The position numbers and the translations under genes were made by a program. Below are positions 1 to 7,661 of a stretch of DNA of 35,285 bases, one piece after another. Origin of the DNA: an uncultured bacterium (GTDB taxonomy: Bacteria; Cyanobacteriota; Vampirovibrionia; Gastranaerophilales; Gastranaerophilaceae). The notes beneath the pieces were generated by a model that did not search any database, was not told the origin of the DNA, and worked only from the letters and a program-made list of their open reading frames with translations. The stretch is taken from contig USFB01000019.1 in the NCBI GenBank assembly GCA_900553895.1, positions 1 to 35,285 on the forward strand. The letters are read 5' to 3'. How positions within the stretch are numbered: the first letter of the stretch is position 1; each line of letters begins with the position of its first letter.

Positions 1-92
1 GTTGAGTGTGTAAGGATAGATTGTACAACTTTTGTGCTTGGTATTCCAGCACCAATAGTTGTTTCTGTAATTATAATAATCGTAAGTTGTTT

Positions 93-1331
93 CTATTTAT
101 TCAAGAATTCAAAAATATCAGAGTAAGCTATTGTATTTTGAGTTGAAGTTTTTAGATTCTTTACAGAAACTTGTTTTGAGTTGATTTCATCTTCGCCTAA
201 AATTAGAGCATAATTAGCTATTTTTGAAGCTTTTTCTAGTTGTTTTGTAAATTTTTTGTTTGTCATATCAAAATTGCAACTAATGTTATGTTCTCTTAGG
301 TTTGATACAAGCTTCAAGGCTTCTAAAGTGTTGTTAGAAACAATATATGCTGTTAATTTTTCTTCTTGTTTTTGTTCAAGTAAAGAATATAATCTTTCCA
401 TTCCCATAGCAAAACCTACGGCTGGAGTGTCTTGTCCTCCAAGATTACGTACTAGAGAATCATATCTTCCCCCACCACAGACTGCGTTTTGAGAGCCTAA
501 GTTGTTTGATTTAATTTCAAAAACTGTTCTGTTATAGTAATCCAAACCTCTTACTAAAAGTTTATTAATAGAATAATTAATATTCAAAGCGTCTAAATAA
601 CCTTTTAATTCATTAAAATGATTTGCACAATCTTCACAAATAAAATCAGATTGAATAACTTCTTGAATTTCAGGTTTCGCATAAATTTCTTTACATTCTT
701 CAACTTTGCAATCCAAAAGTCTTAGCGGATTTTTTTCGTATCTTGCTTGGCAATCAGGACAAAGTTCGCTCAAATATGGTTTAATTACAGCTTTTAACTT
801 TGCTTTGAAAGTTTCACGACATTCAGGACAACCGAGAGAATTCAATTCAACACTCAAATCGTTCAAACCAAGTGCTTTAAGGTAATTAACCGCCATTAAA
901 ATAACTTCCGCATCAGCAGTGGCTTGCTTTATACCAAAAACTTCAACACCAACTTGGTGGAATTGTCTTTGACGACCGGCTTGTGGACGTTCGTATCTGA
1001 ACATCGGTCCTTTGTACCAAAGTTTAACAGGGGCAGAAAGTCTGTGCATACCGTTTTCAATAAATGCTCTAACTACGCCTGCTGTATTTTCGGGACGAAG
1101 AGTTAATGAACGTTCGCTTTTTTCAAATGTGTACATTTCTTTATTAACGATATCTGTTGTATCGCCAACACCACGCGCAAAAAGTTCAGTTGCCTCAAAA
1201 ATCGGAGTTCTGATTTCTTTCGCACCATATTCCGTAAAAATCTTTCTTGCCTCATCTTCCATAAAGTGCCATACAGGCATTTCAGCTGGAAGAATGTCTT
1301 TTGTTCCTTTTTGTACTTTTATTATTGCCAT
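93..1331 (-). CDS. hisS: Histidyl-tRNA synthetase
   Basis: Class II aminoacyl-tRNA synthetase that charges tRNA-His with histidine in the cytoplasm. At 412 aa it has the normal bacterial length. Class II motif 2 is visible at residues 111-126 (FRYERPQAGRQRQFHQ). The histidine-specific motifs are RGLDYYNRTVFE at 261-272 and CGGGRYD at 285-291. The middle carries four cysteine pairs (about 168/171, 191/194, 208/213, 232/235) that could hold zinc; that is inference. The C-terminal 90 residues fit the anticodon-binding domain. The ATG is preceded by AAGGA. The gene diverges from dapF across about 70 bases, so the two promoters must overlap. No gene can be assigned in the 92 bases after its stop. 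Confidence 0.97.
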   Translation of the reverse strand: MAIIKVQKGTKDILPAEMPVWHFMEDEARKIFTEYGAKEIRTPIFEATELFARGVGDTTDIVNKEMYTFEKSERSLTLRPENTAGVVRAFIENGMHRLSAPVKLWYKGPMFRYERPQAGRQRQFHQVGVEVFGIKQATADAEVILMAVNYLKALGLNDLSVELNSLGCPECRETFKAKLKAVIKPYLSELCPDCQARYEKNPLRLLDCKVEECKEIYAKPEIQEVIQSDFICEDCANHFNELKGYLDALNINYSINKLLVRGLDYYNRTVFEIKSNNLGSQNAVCGGGRYDSLVRNLGGQDTPAVGFAMGMERLYSLLEQKQEEKLTAYIVSNNTLEALKLVSNLREHNISCNFDMTNKKFTKQLEKASKIANYALILGEDEINSKQVSVKNLKTSTQNTIAYSDIFEFLNK

Positions 1332-1401
1332 AATTCAAATTCCTTTATATAATTTAATTGTACTATATGAACGTATTAAGTAAATATCGATTGGAGAAAC
1401 A

Positions 1402-2247
1402 ATGGGAATAAAAGTTACAAAAATGCAAGGCTGTGGAAATGATTTTGTCATTATTGATTATGATGAATTCTTAAAACTTGATATGAAAATTACAGACGCA
1501 GCTAAAATGCTTTGTGATAGACACTTCGGAGTTGGCGCAGACGGGCTTATTATTCCTAATACAAGTTGCGAAGAAGCAGATATTGGTTGGTTTTTCTACA
1601 ATTCTGACGGCTCTACTGCTCAAATGTGCGGAAACGGTATGAGATGTTTTGCCAAATATGTTTACGATAACAAACTTATAGATAAAAAAATGTTCTCCGT
1701 AAAAACTTTAGCAGGAATTATTAAACCTGAAATCCTTGATGACGGATTTGTTCGAGTAAATATGTCACAGCCGATTTTGGAATCTGAAAAAATTCCTTTC
1801 ATTCCACACCACAATTTGAATTACAAAATGTCTGTTAAAAATATGATTTTTGACGGTAACGCTGTTTCAATGGGAAATCCGCATTTTGTAATTTTCGTTT
1901 CACCTGAAGATGATGTAATGGAATTTGCAAAAGAATACGGGCCGATTATTGAAACTAGCGCAGAATTTCCTGAAAAAACAAATGTAGAGTTTGTAAAGAT
2001 TAAGTCTTACAAAAAAATCGAACTTGCGGTTTGGGAAAGAGGATGCGGTATCACTTTGGCTTGCGGTACGGGTGCTTGCGCTAGTGTTGTAGCAGGTATT
2101 CTAAACGGATATATTGAAAACGCCGTAGAAGTTCAACTGCCAGGTGGCGTCGTAAATGTAGTTTGGAACGGTGCACCAAATAAACCTGAAGGGGATGTAT
2201 TCCTTTCAGGTCCTGCAGAATATGTATTTCAAGCTGAGCTTGCCTAG
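1402..2247 (+). CDS. dapF: Diaminopimelate epimerase
   Basis: Converts LL-diaminopimelate to meso-diaminopimelate for lysine and peptidoglycan synthesis. The two catalytic cysteines are visible: C76 in CGNGMR and C221 in CGTGACA. The N-terminal GCGNDFVIID motif at 10-19 and the GNPHFV motif near 158-163 also match the family. At 281 aa it is full length. GGAG lies 7 bases before the ATG. A DapL-like aminotransferase at 27903-29141 could supply its LL-DAP substrate, so together they suggest the aminotransferase variant of the pathway. The stop is followed within 16 bases by a GTTGGGC/GCCCAAC hairpin without a T-tract. Confidence 0.97.
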   Translation: MGIKVTKMQGCGNDFVIIDYDEFLKLDMKITDAAKMLCDRHFGVGADGLIIPNTSCEEADIGWFFYNSDGSTAQMCGNGMRCFAKYVYDNKLIDKKMFSVKTLAGIIKPEILDDGFVRVNMSQPILESEKIPFIPHHNLNYKMSVKNMIFDGNAVSMGNPHFVIFVSPEDDVMEFAKEYGPIIETSAEFPEKTNVEFVKIKSYKKIELAVWERGCGITLACGTGACASVVAGILNGYIENAVEVQLPGGVVNVVWNGAPNKPEGDVFLSGPAEYVFQAELA

Positions 2248-2262
2248 ATAATCTTTATGTAA

Positions 2263-2281
2263 GTTGGGCTTTCAGCCCAAC
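2263..2281 (+). repeat. Short intergenic hairpin GTTGGGC/GCCCAAC, copy 1
   Basis: An 8-bp perfect stem (GTTGGGCT / AGCCCAAC) with a TTC loop, 16 bases after the dapF stop. It is followed by CAAAAATATTT rather than a T-run, so it is not a canonical intrinsic terminator. Related hairpins follow the stops of two other plus-strand genes, at 24705-24724 and 29143-29173. Confidence 0.7.
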
Positions 2282-2311
2282 AAAAATATTTAATTAAAAC
2301 ACGCATTAGGC

Positions 2312-2340
2312 TTGACGTCACTCCGAAAAAAGTATAAAAT
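2312..2340 (+). promoter_or_regulatory. Promoter of the zinc-ribbon gene
   Basis: TTGACG at 2312-2317 and TAAAAT at 2335-2340 are separated by 17 bases, close to the sigma-70 consensus. The leader that follows is about 50 bases, contains a TGGCA/TGCCA inverted repeat, and ends in a strong TAGGAG ribosome site before the ATG at 2396. Confidence 0.65.
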
Positions 2341-2395
2341 GAGTGCATGGCATAAAACAAAGTGCCAAGGTTATTAATTATTTAGGAGAACAATC

Positions 2396-2674
2396 ATGTA
2401 CCAAGACGAAAAGCTTATTTGTGAAGATTGCGGTTGTGAATTCGTATTCACAGCAGGTGAACAAGAGTTTTATGCAGAAAAAGGTTTAACAAATAAGCCA
2501 AAAAGATGTCCAAACTGCAGAAAGGCTAAAAAACAACAACACCGTGGTAAAAAGAGAATGTTTGATGCAGTTTGCGCAAAATGCGGTAAGCAAACTCAGG
2601 TACCTTTTAACCCGACTCAAGGCAGAGATGTTTTATGCAAAGAATGTTTTGACGCAGAAAAAGCTAATGCTTAA
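2396..2674 (+). CDS. Small double zinc-ribbon protein
   Basis: A 92-aa basic protein with two four-cysteine modules. The first is C9/C12 with C38/C41 (CEDC, CPNC). The second is C60/C63 with C81/C84 (CAKC, CKEC). A lysine/arginine-rich linker at 42-54 joins them. This resembles the small zinc-ribbon proteins annotated as probable zinc-binding domain in many bacteria; their biochemical role is not settled. The basic linker suggests nucleic-acid or ribosome contact, which is inference. It has its own good promoter, a strong TAGGAG ribosome site and a strong terminator, so it is probably a well-expressed single gene. No partner gene is adjacent on its strand. Confidence 0.8.
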   Translation: MYQDEKLICEDCGCEFVFTAGEQEFYAEKGLTNKPKRCPNCRKAKKQQHRGKKRMFDAVCAKCGKQTQVPFNPTQGRDVLCKECFDAEKANA

Positions 2675-2700
2675 AATTTAATATAAAAAAATTTATGTAA

Positions 2701-2750
2701 AAATTGCACCTTACCTTTCTAAATTGAAAAAGGTAAGGTGCAATTTTTTT
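2701..2750 (+). terminator. Intrinsic terminator after the zinc-ribbon gene
   Basis: A 17-bp perfect inverted repeat (2701-2717 with 2730-2746) with a 12-base loop, running into TTTTTTT. It sits in the convergent gap with the AAA ATPase gene, so it may work in both directions. The arm AAATTGCACC recurs in the hairpin at 4816-4848 on the other side of the ATPase gene. Confidence 0.9.
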
Positions 2751-2779
2751 GCATCATTAACATTAATCACTTTCAATTT

Positions 2780-4744
2780 CTAAAATCCAATCGCCTGTTT
2801 CAATTCTTCAGATTTTTTGATTTTAACTTCTTCTTCAAGCATTTTCAAAATTTCGTTCAAATTTTCAATACCTAAAATATCCGTTTTCTTTTTAACTGTT
2901 GCAAAATCTCCGGCAGTTAGGCCTTTTATATCGACTTGTGTATTTTTAATACCCCAAAAGTGTTCAATTGCACAATTCACCTGCTTTTGATTCAAAAAAT
3001 CAAATCTAATTTTAAACGTAAAACGCCTTAAACTTGCCTCATCCAATGAATCTAGCAGATTTGTTGTACAAACGAAAGGATATTCATGTACTTCCATCCA
3101 AGTAAGCATTTCATTTACTTGTGAAACTTCCCAGCGTCTCATTGCATTGTTTCTATTTTGCAGAAAGCTATCAGCTTCATCAAAAATCAGCATTGCTTTT
3201 TTAGCTTTTGCTTCTGCAAAAGCAGCCGCAATATGTTTCTCAGTTTCACCAACATAAGGCGAAATCAAATCACTTGCGCGTTTCATAACAACTTCTATGC
3301 CTAGATTTTTAGCCAAATATCTTGCATATAAGCTTTTGCCTGTTCCCGGTTCACCATAAAGACAAAGAGAAAAATTCATTTTGCCACTGGATTTAATTCT
3401 TGATGTCAGATTTTTAATATCAATATCAGAATTTACAAGGTTTTCGTCATAATCCTGTATCGTAAATTCTTTTTTGTTTTTTACATTTTTCTTTTTTGTA
3501 ACAACTTGTGCAACATTTTCAATAAATCCTTCAAAATCGTCCGCATTACCACCAACAATTTCTGTATTGACAATGGCATTAATAATAAGTGATGGGGGGA
3601 TATTGTAACTCTTGTTTAACTCTATTAATTTTGTACGATTAATTTTAATTTCACTTTTTTTAACAGCTTTTTCCCAAATCTTCAGCCTTGTATCTTCTGT
3701 AAGTTCTTTGAATTCTATGCAATAAGTCATTCTTCTGAGAAACGCCGGATCAACATCTTGAACATTGTTTGTTGTCCAAATCACAGGAACATTTGTAGTT
3801 TCTAAAATTCGATTTAAATAACCCTTATAACCATAGCGATTCATCGCATCTTCGCCTTCATCAAACAGAATACAGGATTTGCCAAGCGATTTTAAAAGAT
3901 ATTGTTTTGAATATAAATCTGCAAGCCTATCTCCTCTATCAGCTTCTTTAAAAGTTTCTCTTGTTGTTACAACAGAATACATAGGAATTTTACAGGAATT
4001 TGCAATTAGTTTTGCAAATTCTGTTTTACCGGTTCCAACACCGCCATAAAGAAGAATGTTGACGCCTTGTCTATTTTCTTCAACGGAACGAGCTAAAAGC
4101 TTTGTTACAATTTCTAATTTATCTTTTAGATGAGGATAATTGCTTATTTTTAGTGCAGATTTCTCTGTTTTTCCAAGAAGAACTTTAGCAATTTTGCTTG
4201 GTGTGTTGCAGTCTTCATTGTCAAATATTTCTAACAGCTCCGAATTTATTACAATGTCATCAGTATCAACAATCTTTTTCTTACGCAAAGTATCTATCAA
4301 ACGACTTTGTTTTCCGGCTCGTACTTTTAGATATTTCATTGCAAAGTTTCTAAATTTGTTTCCATCCAGACAATAATAAAAATCATCAATCATTTGATTT
4401 ACTTCCCGCAATATTAATAATACTAAAATTTCATACTCTTCGTTACTTAAATCATAAAGTGATTTGAGGATTAGTAATTTATTTTCTAAAACCGTATTAA
4501 CAGGTTTTATTTTTTGTTTTAATTTTATAACATCTTGATACAACACCCATTTCAATACAGAACAACTTTTTGTGCTGTCTGTGTCTGGGGAACCATCATT
4601 TAGTAGAGGGTATTTTTTCTTGTTGATTTTAAATTCTTTAACCAGAAAATTAAAAATGTATACAAAGTTAAAATTTTTTAAATCCGTTACACATAATAGC
4701 TTTTCTAAATAGTCCAAAGTCTTGCGTCTTTCAAAATTGTTCAT
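2780..4744 (-). CDS. Tandem AAA+ ATPase (two AAA modules)
   Basis: A 654-aa cytoplasmic ATPase with an unrecognised helical N-terminal domain (about 1-200) and two AAA modules. Module 1 has Walker A GGVGTGKT at 234-241, Walker B ILFDEGED at 292-299 and paired arginines at 337-338. Module 2 has Walker A GEPGTGKS at 464-471, Walker B LIFDEAD at 519-525 and paired arginines at 573-574. The first Walker B reads DEGE where DEAD/DEAR is more usual, but the acidic pair is kept. Module 2 looks closest to the FtsH/SpoVK/CDC48 classical AAA group. No protease or other effector domain is visible, so a remodelling or unfolding role is inferred only. The gene stands alone on its strand, with hairpins on both sides sharing the AAATTGCACC core. 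Confidence 0.85.
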   Translation of the reverse strand: MNNFERRKTLDYLEKLLCVTDLKNFNFVYIFNFLVKEFKINKKKYPLLNDGSPDTDSTKSCSVLKWVLYQDVIKLKQKIKPVNTVLENKLLILKSLYDLSNEEYEILVLLILREVNQMIDDFYYCLDGNKFRNFAMKYLKVRAGKQSRLIDTLRKKKIVDTDDIVINSELLEIFDNEDCNTPSKIAKVLLGKTEKSALKISNYPHLKDKLEIVTKLLARSVEENRQGVNILLYGGVGTGKTEFAKLIANSCKIPMYSVVTTRETFKEADRGDRLADLYSKQYLLKSLGKSCILFDEGEDAMNRYGYKGYLNRILETTNVPVIWTTNNVQDVDPAFLRRMTYCIEFKELTEDTRLKIWEKAVKKSEIKINRTKLIELNKSYNIPPSLIINAIVNTEIVGGNADDFEGFIENVAQVVTKKKNVKNKKEFTIQDYDENLVNSDIDIKNLTSRIKSSGKMNFSLCLYGEPGTGKSLYARYLAKNLGIEVVMKRASDLISPYVGETEKHIAAAFAEAKAKKAMLIFDEADSFLQNRNNAMRRWEVSQVNEMLTWMEVHEYPFVCTTNLLDSLDEASLRRFTFKIRFDFLNQKQVNCAIEHFWGIKNTQVDIKGLTAGDFATVKKKTDILGIENLNEILKMLEEEVKIKKSEELKQAIGF

Positions 4745-4815
4745 AATATTTCTCCTTATTATTATGTACTCATTTTAAAGCATTGTTACGTCAAATTCGG
4801 ACACAGATATAATAA

Positions 4816-4848
4816 AAGTTAATGGTGCAAAAATTGCACCATTAACTT
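4816..4848. repeat. Hairpin upstream of the AAA ATPase gene
   Basis: A 15-bp perfect inverted repeat (4816-4830 with 4834-4848) around an AAA loop. It lies between the AAA gene start and the tRNA-Gly terminators. The arm AAATTGCACC matches the terminator arm at 2701-2710. There is no T-tract in either direction, so it may be an operator, a repeat or a weak terminator. Confidence 0.6.
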
Positions 4849-4850
4849 AA

Positions 4851-4918
4851 GCAATAAAAAAAGCCCTTCATCAGGACTTCCAATTTCTTTAATTAAAATG
4901 GAGCGGGAGACGAGGCTC
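4851..4918 (-). repeat. Truncated duplicate of the tRNA-Gly 3' end plus terminator
   Basis: This 68-base block matches 5074-5142 with only a few differences. On the minus strand it holds the last 20 bases of tRNA-Gly including CCA (to the start of the T loop), the short trailer, and a terminator (AAGTCC/GGGCTT plus T-run at 4855-4879). The rest of the tRNA is absent. It is a direct repeat of a tRNA 3' end, the arrangement that site-specific integration into a tRNA gene leaves behind. A truncated tandem tRNA duplication would look the same. Confidence 0.8.
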
Positions 4919-5073
4919 ACTGTGTCTGTTTGCGAGCAGGAAAAGGTGACTAAATGTCACGTTTTCCGTAGAGTAAAAAATCATTCGTCGAATTCTTCAA
5001 GAGCAAATAGAGGGAGCGACGAAAAGCGTAAGCTTTTCTTTGTCGCGAGTTCTACCTCGTCGTTCATAAATTG
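4919..5073. other. Segment between the two tRNA-Gly 3' copies
   Basis: About 155 bases with no credible gene. It contains two imperfect hairpins: GGAAAA-GTGAC with GTCAC-TTTTCC near 4939-4967, and GCGAC-GAAAAGC with GCTTTTC-GTCGC near 5017-5047. It also holds an inverted, slightly diverged copy of the tRNA-Gly T arm at 5042-5061. The open frame across it starts inside the tRNA remnant and looks non-coding. Confidence 0.55.
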
Positions 5074-5077
5074 GCAA

Positions 5078-5103
5078 TAAAAAAAGCCCCTTTAATAGGA
5101 CTT
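5078..5103 (-). terminator. tRNA-Gly terminator
   Basis: On the minus strand AAGTCC (5103-5098) pairs with GGGCTT (5089-5084) through one G-T pair, followed by a run of T. It lies 20 bases after the tRNA CCA end. A second copy sits in the duplicated block at 4855-4879. Confidence 0.75.
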
Positions 5104-5122
5104 CCAGTTTCTTTATTTAAAA

Positions 5123-5197
5123 TGGAGCGGGAGACGAGGCTCGAACTCGCGACATCCTCCTTGGCAAGGAGGCATTCTACCACTGAATTACCCCCGC
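5123..5197 (-). tRNA. tRNA-Gly (anticodon GCC)
   Basis: The minus strand folds as a full cloverleaf: GCGGGGG pairs with CTCCCGC in the acceptor stem (one G-T), the D arm carries the AGTGGTAGA core, the anticodon arm is CCTCC-TTGCCAA-GGAGG with anticodon GCC, and the T arm carries GTTCGAGCC. The discriminator is T and CCA is encoded, 75 bases in all. Confidence 0.96.
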
Positions 5198-5263
5198 TCG
5201 GTATATTTATATCATACATGCTAATAATTTAAAGTCAACAATTTAATTTTAAAAACTTTCATT

Positions 5264-5308
5264 AAAAAGTCTTCTATTTAATTTTTTGAAATTGAATAGA
5301 AGACTTTA
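5264..5308 (-). terminator. Terminator after glmS
   Basis: A long inverted repeat: AAAGTCTTCTATT and its complement AATAGAAGACTTT (within 5266-5284 and 5290-5307, with a minor mismatch near the loop). On the minus strand it is followed by CTTTTTAAT, so it terminates glmS. Confidence 0.8.
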
Positions 5309-5327
5309 CAAGTTTTTGAATAAAAGC

Positions 5328-7172
5328 TTATTCTACAGTTACTGATTTTGCCAAGTTTCTAGGTTGGTCAACATCTTTGCCTAAAAATTCTGCGATATAA
5401 TAAGCTAACAATTGCAATGGAACAATCGCAAGTGCAGGTGATAATATTTCTGATATTTTCGGAACTCTGATTATGCAATCAAAAAGTTCTTCCATTTTTG
5501 AATCTGTACAATCAGTAAGTGCTATCATTCGTGCGTTGCGAGCTTTTGCTTCTTCTGAATTTGACATAATTTTATCAAATACTTTGCCTGACATCAAGAT
5601 TGAAAGCACAGGCATAGATTCATCTAACATTGCAATAGGACCGTGTTTTAATTCACCAGCTGTATATCCTGTTGCGTTTATATAACTGATTTCTTTAAGT
5701 TTCAAAGCTCCTTCTAACGCTGTTGGGAAGTTAATTCCTCTTGCAATAAAAATAAAGTCTTTTGAACTGGAGAACGCTCTTGCGCATTTTTGAACATCAT
5801 CTGTATGCGCTAAAACTTTCTCAATTTTTTGTGGAAGAACGATTAATTCATGTTTCAAATTAACTAATTCTTCTTTTGGCATAGAGTTTTTAACTTCTGC
5901 CATATAAATTGCCAACAAGTAGAACGAAATCAACTGTGCCATGTATGATTTTGTAGCCGCAACAGAAACTTCTATACCTGCATTCACCGGAACTAAGCTG
6001 TCTGCTTCTCTCGCCATTGTTGAATCAGGTCGGTTAGTTACGATTAAAATATGTGAACCTTTGTTTTTTGCTTGTCTTACAGCGGTAATAGTATCAGCTG
6101 TTTCACCTGATTGAGAAACGCCAATTACAAGCGTATTCTTATCTGTAATTGTTTTTCTGTAAATGTATTCGCTTGAAGGTTCAACATCAACAGGAATTCC
6201 GCAAAAATCTTCAATTAAATATTTACCAACCATTGCAGCATGCAAAGATGTCCCGCAAGCAACAATCTGAATACGGCTTAAGTTTTTTAATTTATCTTTA
6301 TCTAAAGTAACTTCTTTTAAAATGATATCCTCATCCATTGCATGAAGTTTTCCTGAAAGCACGTTTCTAACAACATCAGGTTGTTCATGAATTTCTTTAA
6401 GCATGAAGTGCTTATAACCCATTTTGCTTAATGCTACAGGTTCCCAAGGAAGAGTTTCTACTTTCAAAGTTAATGGATTTTTGTCAATATCAATAACTTT
6501 GTAAGAATCAGGTTTCAATGTCACAATTTGATTATCATCTAAATACATTGCCTTTTTTGTATATTGGATTAATGCAGGAACGTCAGATGCTACAAAGTTT
6601 TCACCTTCACCTAAGCCAACAACAAGTGGCGCATTTCTTCTTGTCGCAACAATTGTATTTGGTACATCTTGATGAATAACACAAAGAGCATAAGCACCTT
6701 CAATTTCTTTTGTAGCAAGTCTTACTGCTTCTGTTAAATCGTGAGTTTCACCATATTTTGTAGCTACTAAATGTGCAACGGTTTCTGTATCGGTTTGAGA
6801 GCGGAATGTGCAGCCTTTAGCTTCTAATTTTGCTCTTAATTCTTTGTAATTTTCAATAATACCGTTATGAACAACCGCTACCTTTCCACAATTACAAGAA
6901 TGTGGGTGTGCGTTTTCTACTGTTGGCGCACCGTGTGTTGCCCAACGAATATGACCTATGCCGATTGTTGATTTAGAAATTTCTGCGTAATTTTTTTCAA
7001 CTATGTCTTTAAGATTTTGTAATTTACCTGCAGCTTTATAAAGTTCAACTTTGCCTTCCACATTAACCGCAATTCCTGAAGAATCGTAACCTCTGTATTC
7101 AAGACTTGTTAAACCTTCTAAAAGAATATCAACCGCTGTTTTATTTCCAACGTAACCAACAATTCCGCACAT
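5328..7172 (-). CDS. glmS: Glutamine-fructose-6-phosphate aminotransferase (isomerizing)
   Basis: Makes glucosamine-6-phosphate from fructose-6-phosphate and glutamine, the first step towards UDP-GlcNAc for the cell wall and, in diderms, lipid A. The Ntn-type glutaminase domain starts MCGIVGYVG with catalytic C2 after methionine removal. Two SIS sugar-isomerase domains follow; SQSGETADT near the middle is the phosphosugar-binding loop. The C-terminal end DQPRNLAKSVTVE is typical. At 614 aa it has the usual length. AGGA lies 8 bases before the ATG. The 186-base upstream gap holds repeated TTGAAC motifs but nothing that resembles the glmS ribozyme. A terminator follows at 5264-5308, so it appears monocistronic. 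Confidence 0.98.
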   Translation of the reverse strand: MCGIVGYVGNKTAVDILLEGLTSLEYRGYDSSGIAVNVEGKVELYKAAGKLQNLKDIVEKNYAEISKSTIGIGHIRWATHGAPTVENAHPHSCNCGKVAVVHNGIIENYKELRAKLEAKGCTFRSQTDTETVAHLVATKYGETHDLTEAVRLATKEIEGAYALCVIHQDVPNTIVATRRNAPLVVGLGEGENFVASDVPALIQYTKKAMYLDDNQIVTLKPDSYKVIDIDKNPLTLKVETLPWEPVALSKMGYKHFMLKEIHEQPDVVRNVLSGKLHAMDEDIILKEVTLDKDKLKNLSRIQIVACGTSLHAAMVGKYLIEDFCGIPVDVEPSSEYIYRKTITDKNTLVIGVSQSGETADTITAVRQAKNKGSHILIVTNRPDSTMAREADSLVPVNAGIEVSVAATKSYMAQLISFYLLAIYMAEVKNSMPKEELVNLKHELIVLPQKIEKVLAHTDDVQKCARAFSSSKDFIFIARGINFPTALEGALKLKEISYINATGYTAGELKHGPIAMLDESMPVLSILMSGKVFDKIMSNSEEAKARNARMIALTDCTDSKMEELFDCIIRVPKISEILSPALAIVPLQLLAYYIAEFLGKDVDQPRNLAKSVTVE

Positions 7173-7219
7173 TTATTATATCCTCGCTATTTTGTAAATA
7201 GAGTTGAAAGGTAGAAATG

Positions 7220-7240
7220 TTGAACAGTTGAACGGTTCAA
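7220..7240. promoter_or_regulatory. Repeated TTGAAC motif upstream of glmS
   Basis: TTGAAC occurs at 7220-7225 and 7228-7233. The second forms the palindrome TTGAAC-G-GTTCAA with 7235-7240. It lies about 50-70 bases before the glmS ATG. It could be an operator or part of the leader RNA; no regulator can be named. Confidence 0.35.
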
Positions 7241-7358
7241 ATTATTCACTTTTGATAAGCAGATATTGTTAGCCAAAACGAACTTATCGAACTTTTCCGC
7301 TTTTCAAATTTTCAACTCCTCTGCACTTTATTTTAACATAAAACAGAAATTCTGCTAA

Positions 7359-7661
7359 TTAAGATTTTCTAAAGAAGTTTCTGATTTTATATACACCGGC
7401 GATACCTGCGGAGAATAAAACAACACCGCCAAAAATTTTAAAATACAATTTTTTATTAAAATCATTTTTTGTTTTCTCCTTTTTTGCACCTTCATATATA
7501 TCAGTATTAATTTGTTGTATTCTTTTGTCTGCGTCTTTGTTAGAAAACAGTGTTTGTTTAGGCAAAATTGCAGGAGCTTCTGCCGCGACAATTTTCGGTC
7601 GTTTAACCTTGGTTTCTGTCGAGTAGTGTCCTTCTAAATAATTGTTTTTAATTTCACTCAT
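7359..7661 (-). CDS. Small single-span membrane protein, function unknown
   Basis: A 100-aa protein I do not recognise. Residues 1-70 are polar and charged; one hydrophobic segment lies at about 74-92, followed by a short basic tail ending in RKS. This suggests a C-terminally tail-anchored protein with its N-terminal part in the cytoplasm (positive tail would argue for the opposite orientation of the C-terminus, so topology is unsure). Its ATG directly follows the TAA of the GNAT-like gene with no gap, so the two are almost certainly translated together and may act together. Confidence 0.65.
   Translation of the reverse strand: MSEIKNNYLEGHYSTETKVKRPKIVAAEAPAILPKQTLFSNKDADKRIQQINTDIYEGAKKEKTKNDFNKKLYFKIFGGVVLFSAGIAGVYKIRNFFRKS

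Noticed and set aside
1..92. Open minus-strand frame after the hisS stop (reads on in the same frame)
   Set aside because: About 30 codons without a stop is not rare here, there is no usable start codon or ribosome site, and the window ends; no gene can be supported.
2701..4848. AAA ATPase gene as a transposon bounded by inverted repeats
   Set aside because: Each flank is a self-contained hairpin, not one half of a terminal inverted repeat, and there is no transposase; kept only as a cargo hypothesis.
4898..5080. 60-codon plus-strand open frame between the tRNA-Gly copies
   Set aside because: It begins inside the tRNA remnant, has no ribosome site and runs through two hairpins; composition is not protein-like.
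7173..7358. Possible glmS ribozyme upstream of glmS
   Set aside because: No sequence resembling the conserved ribozyme core is visible, only AT-rich DNA with TTGAAC repeats; the ribozyme is known mainly from Firmicutes.
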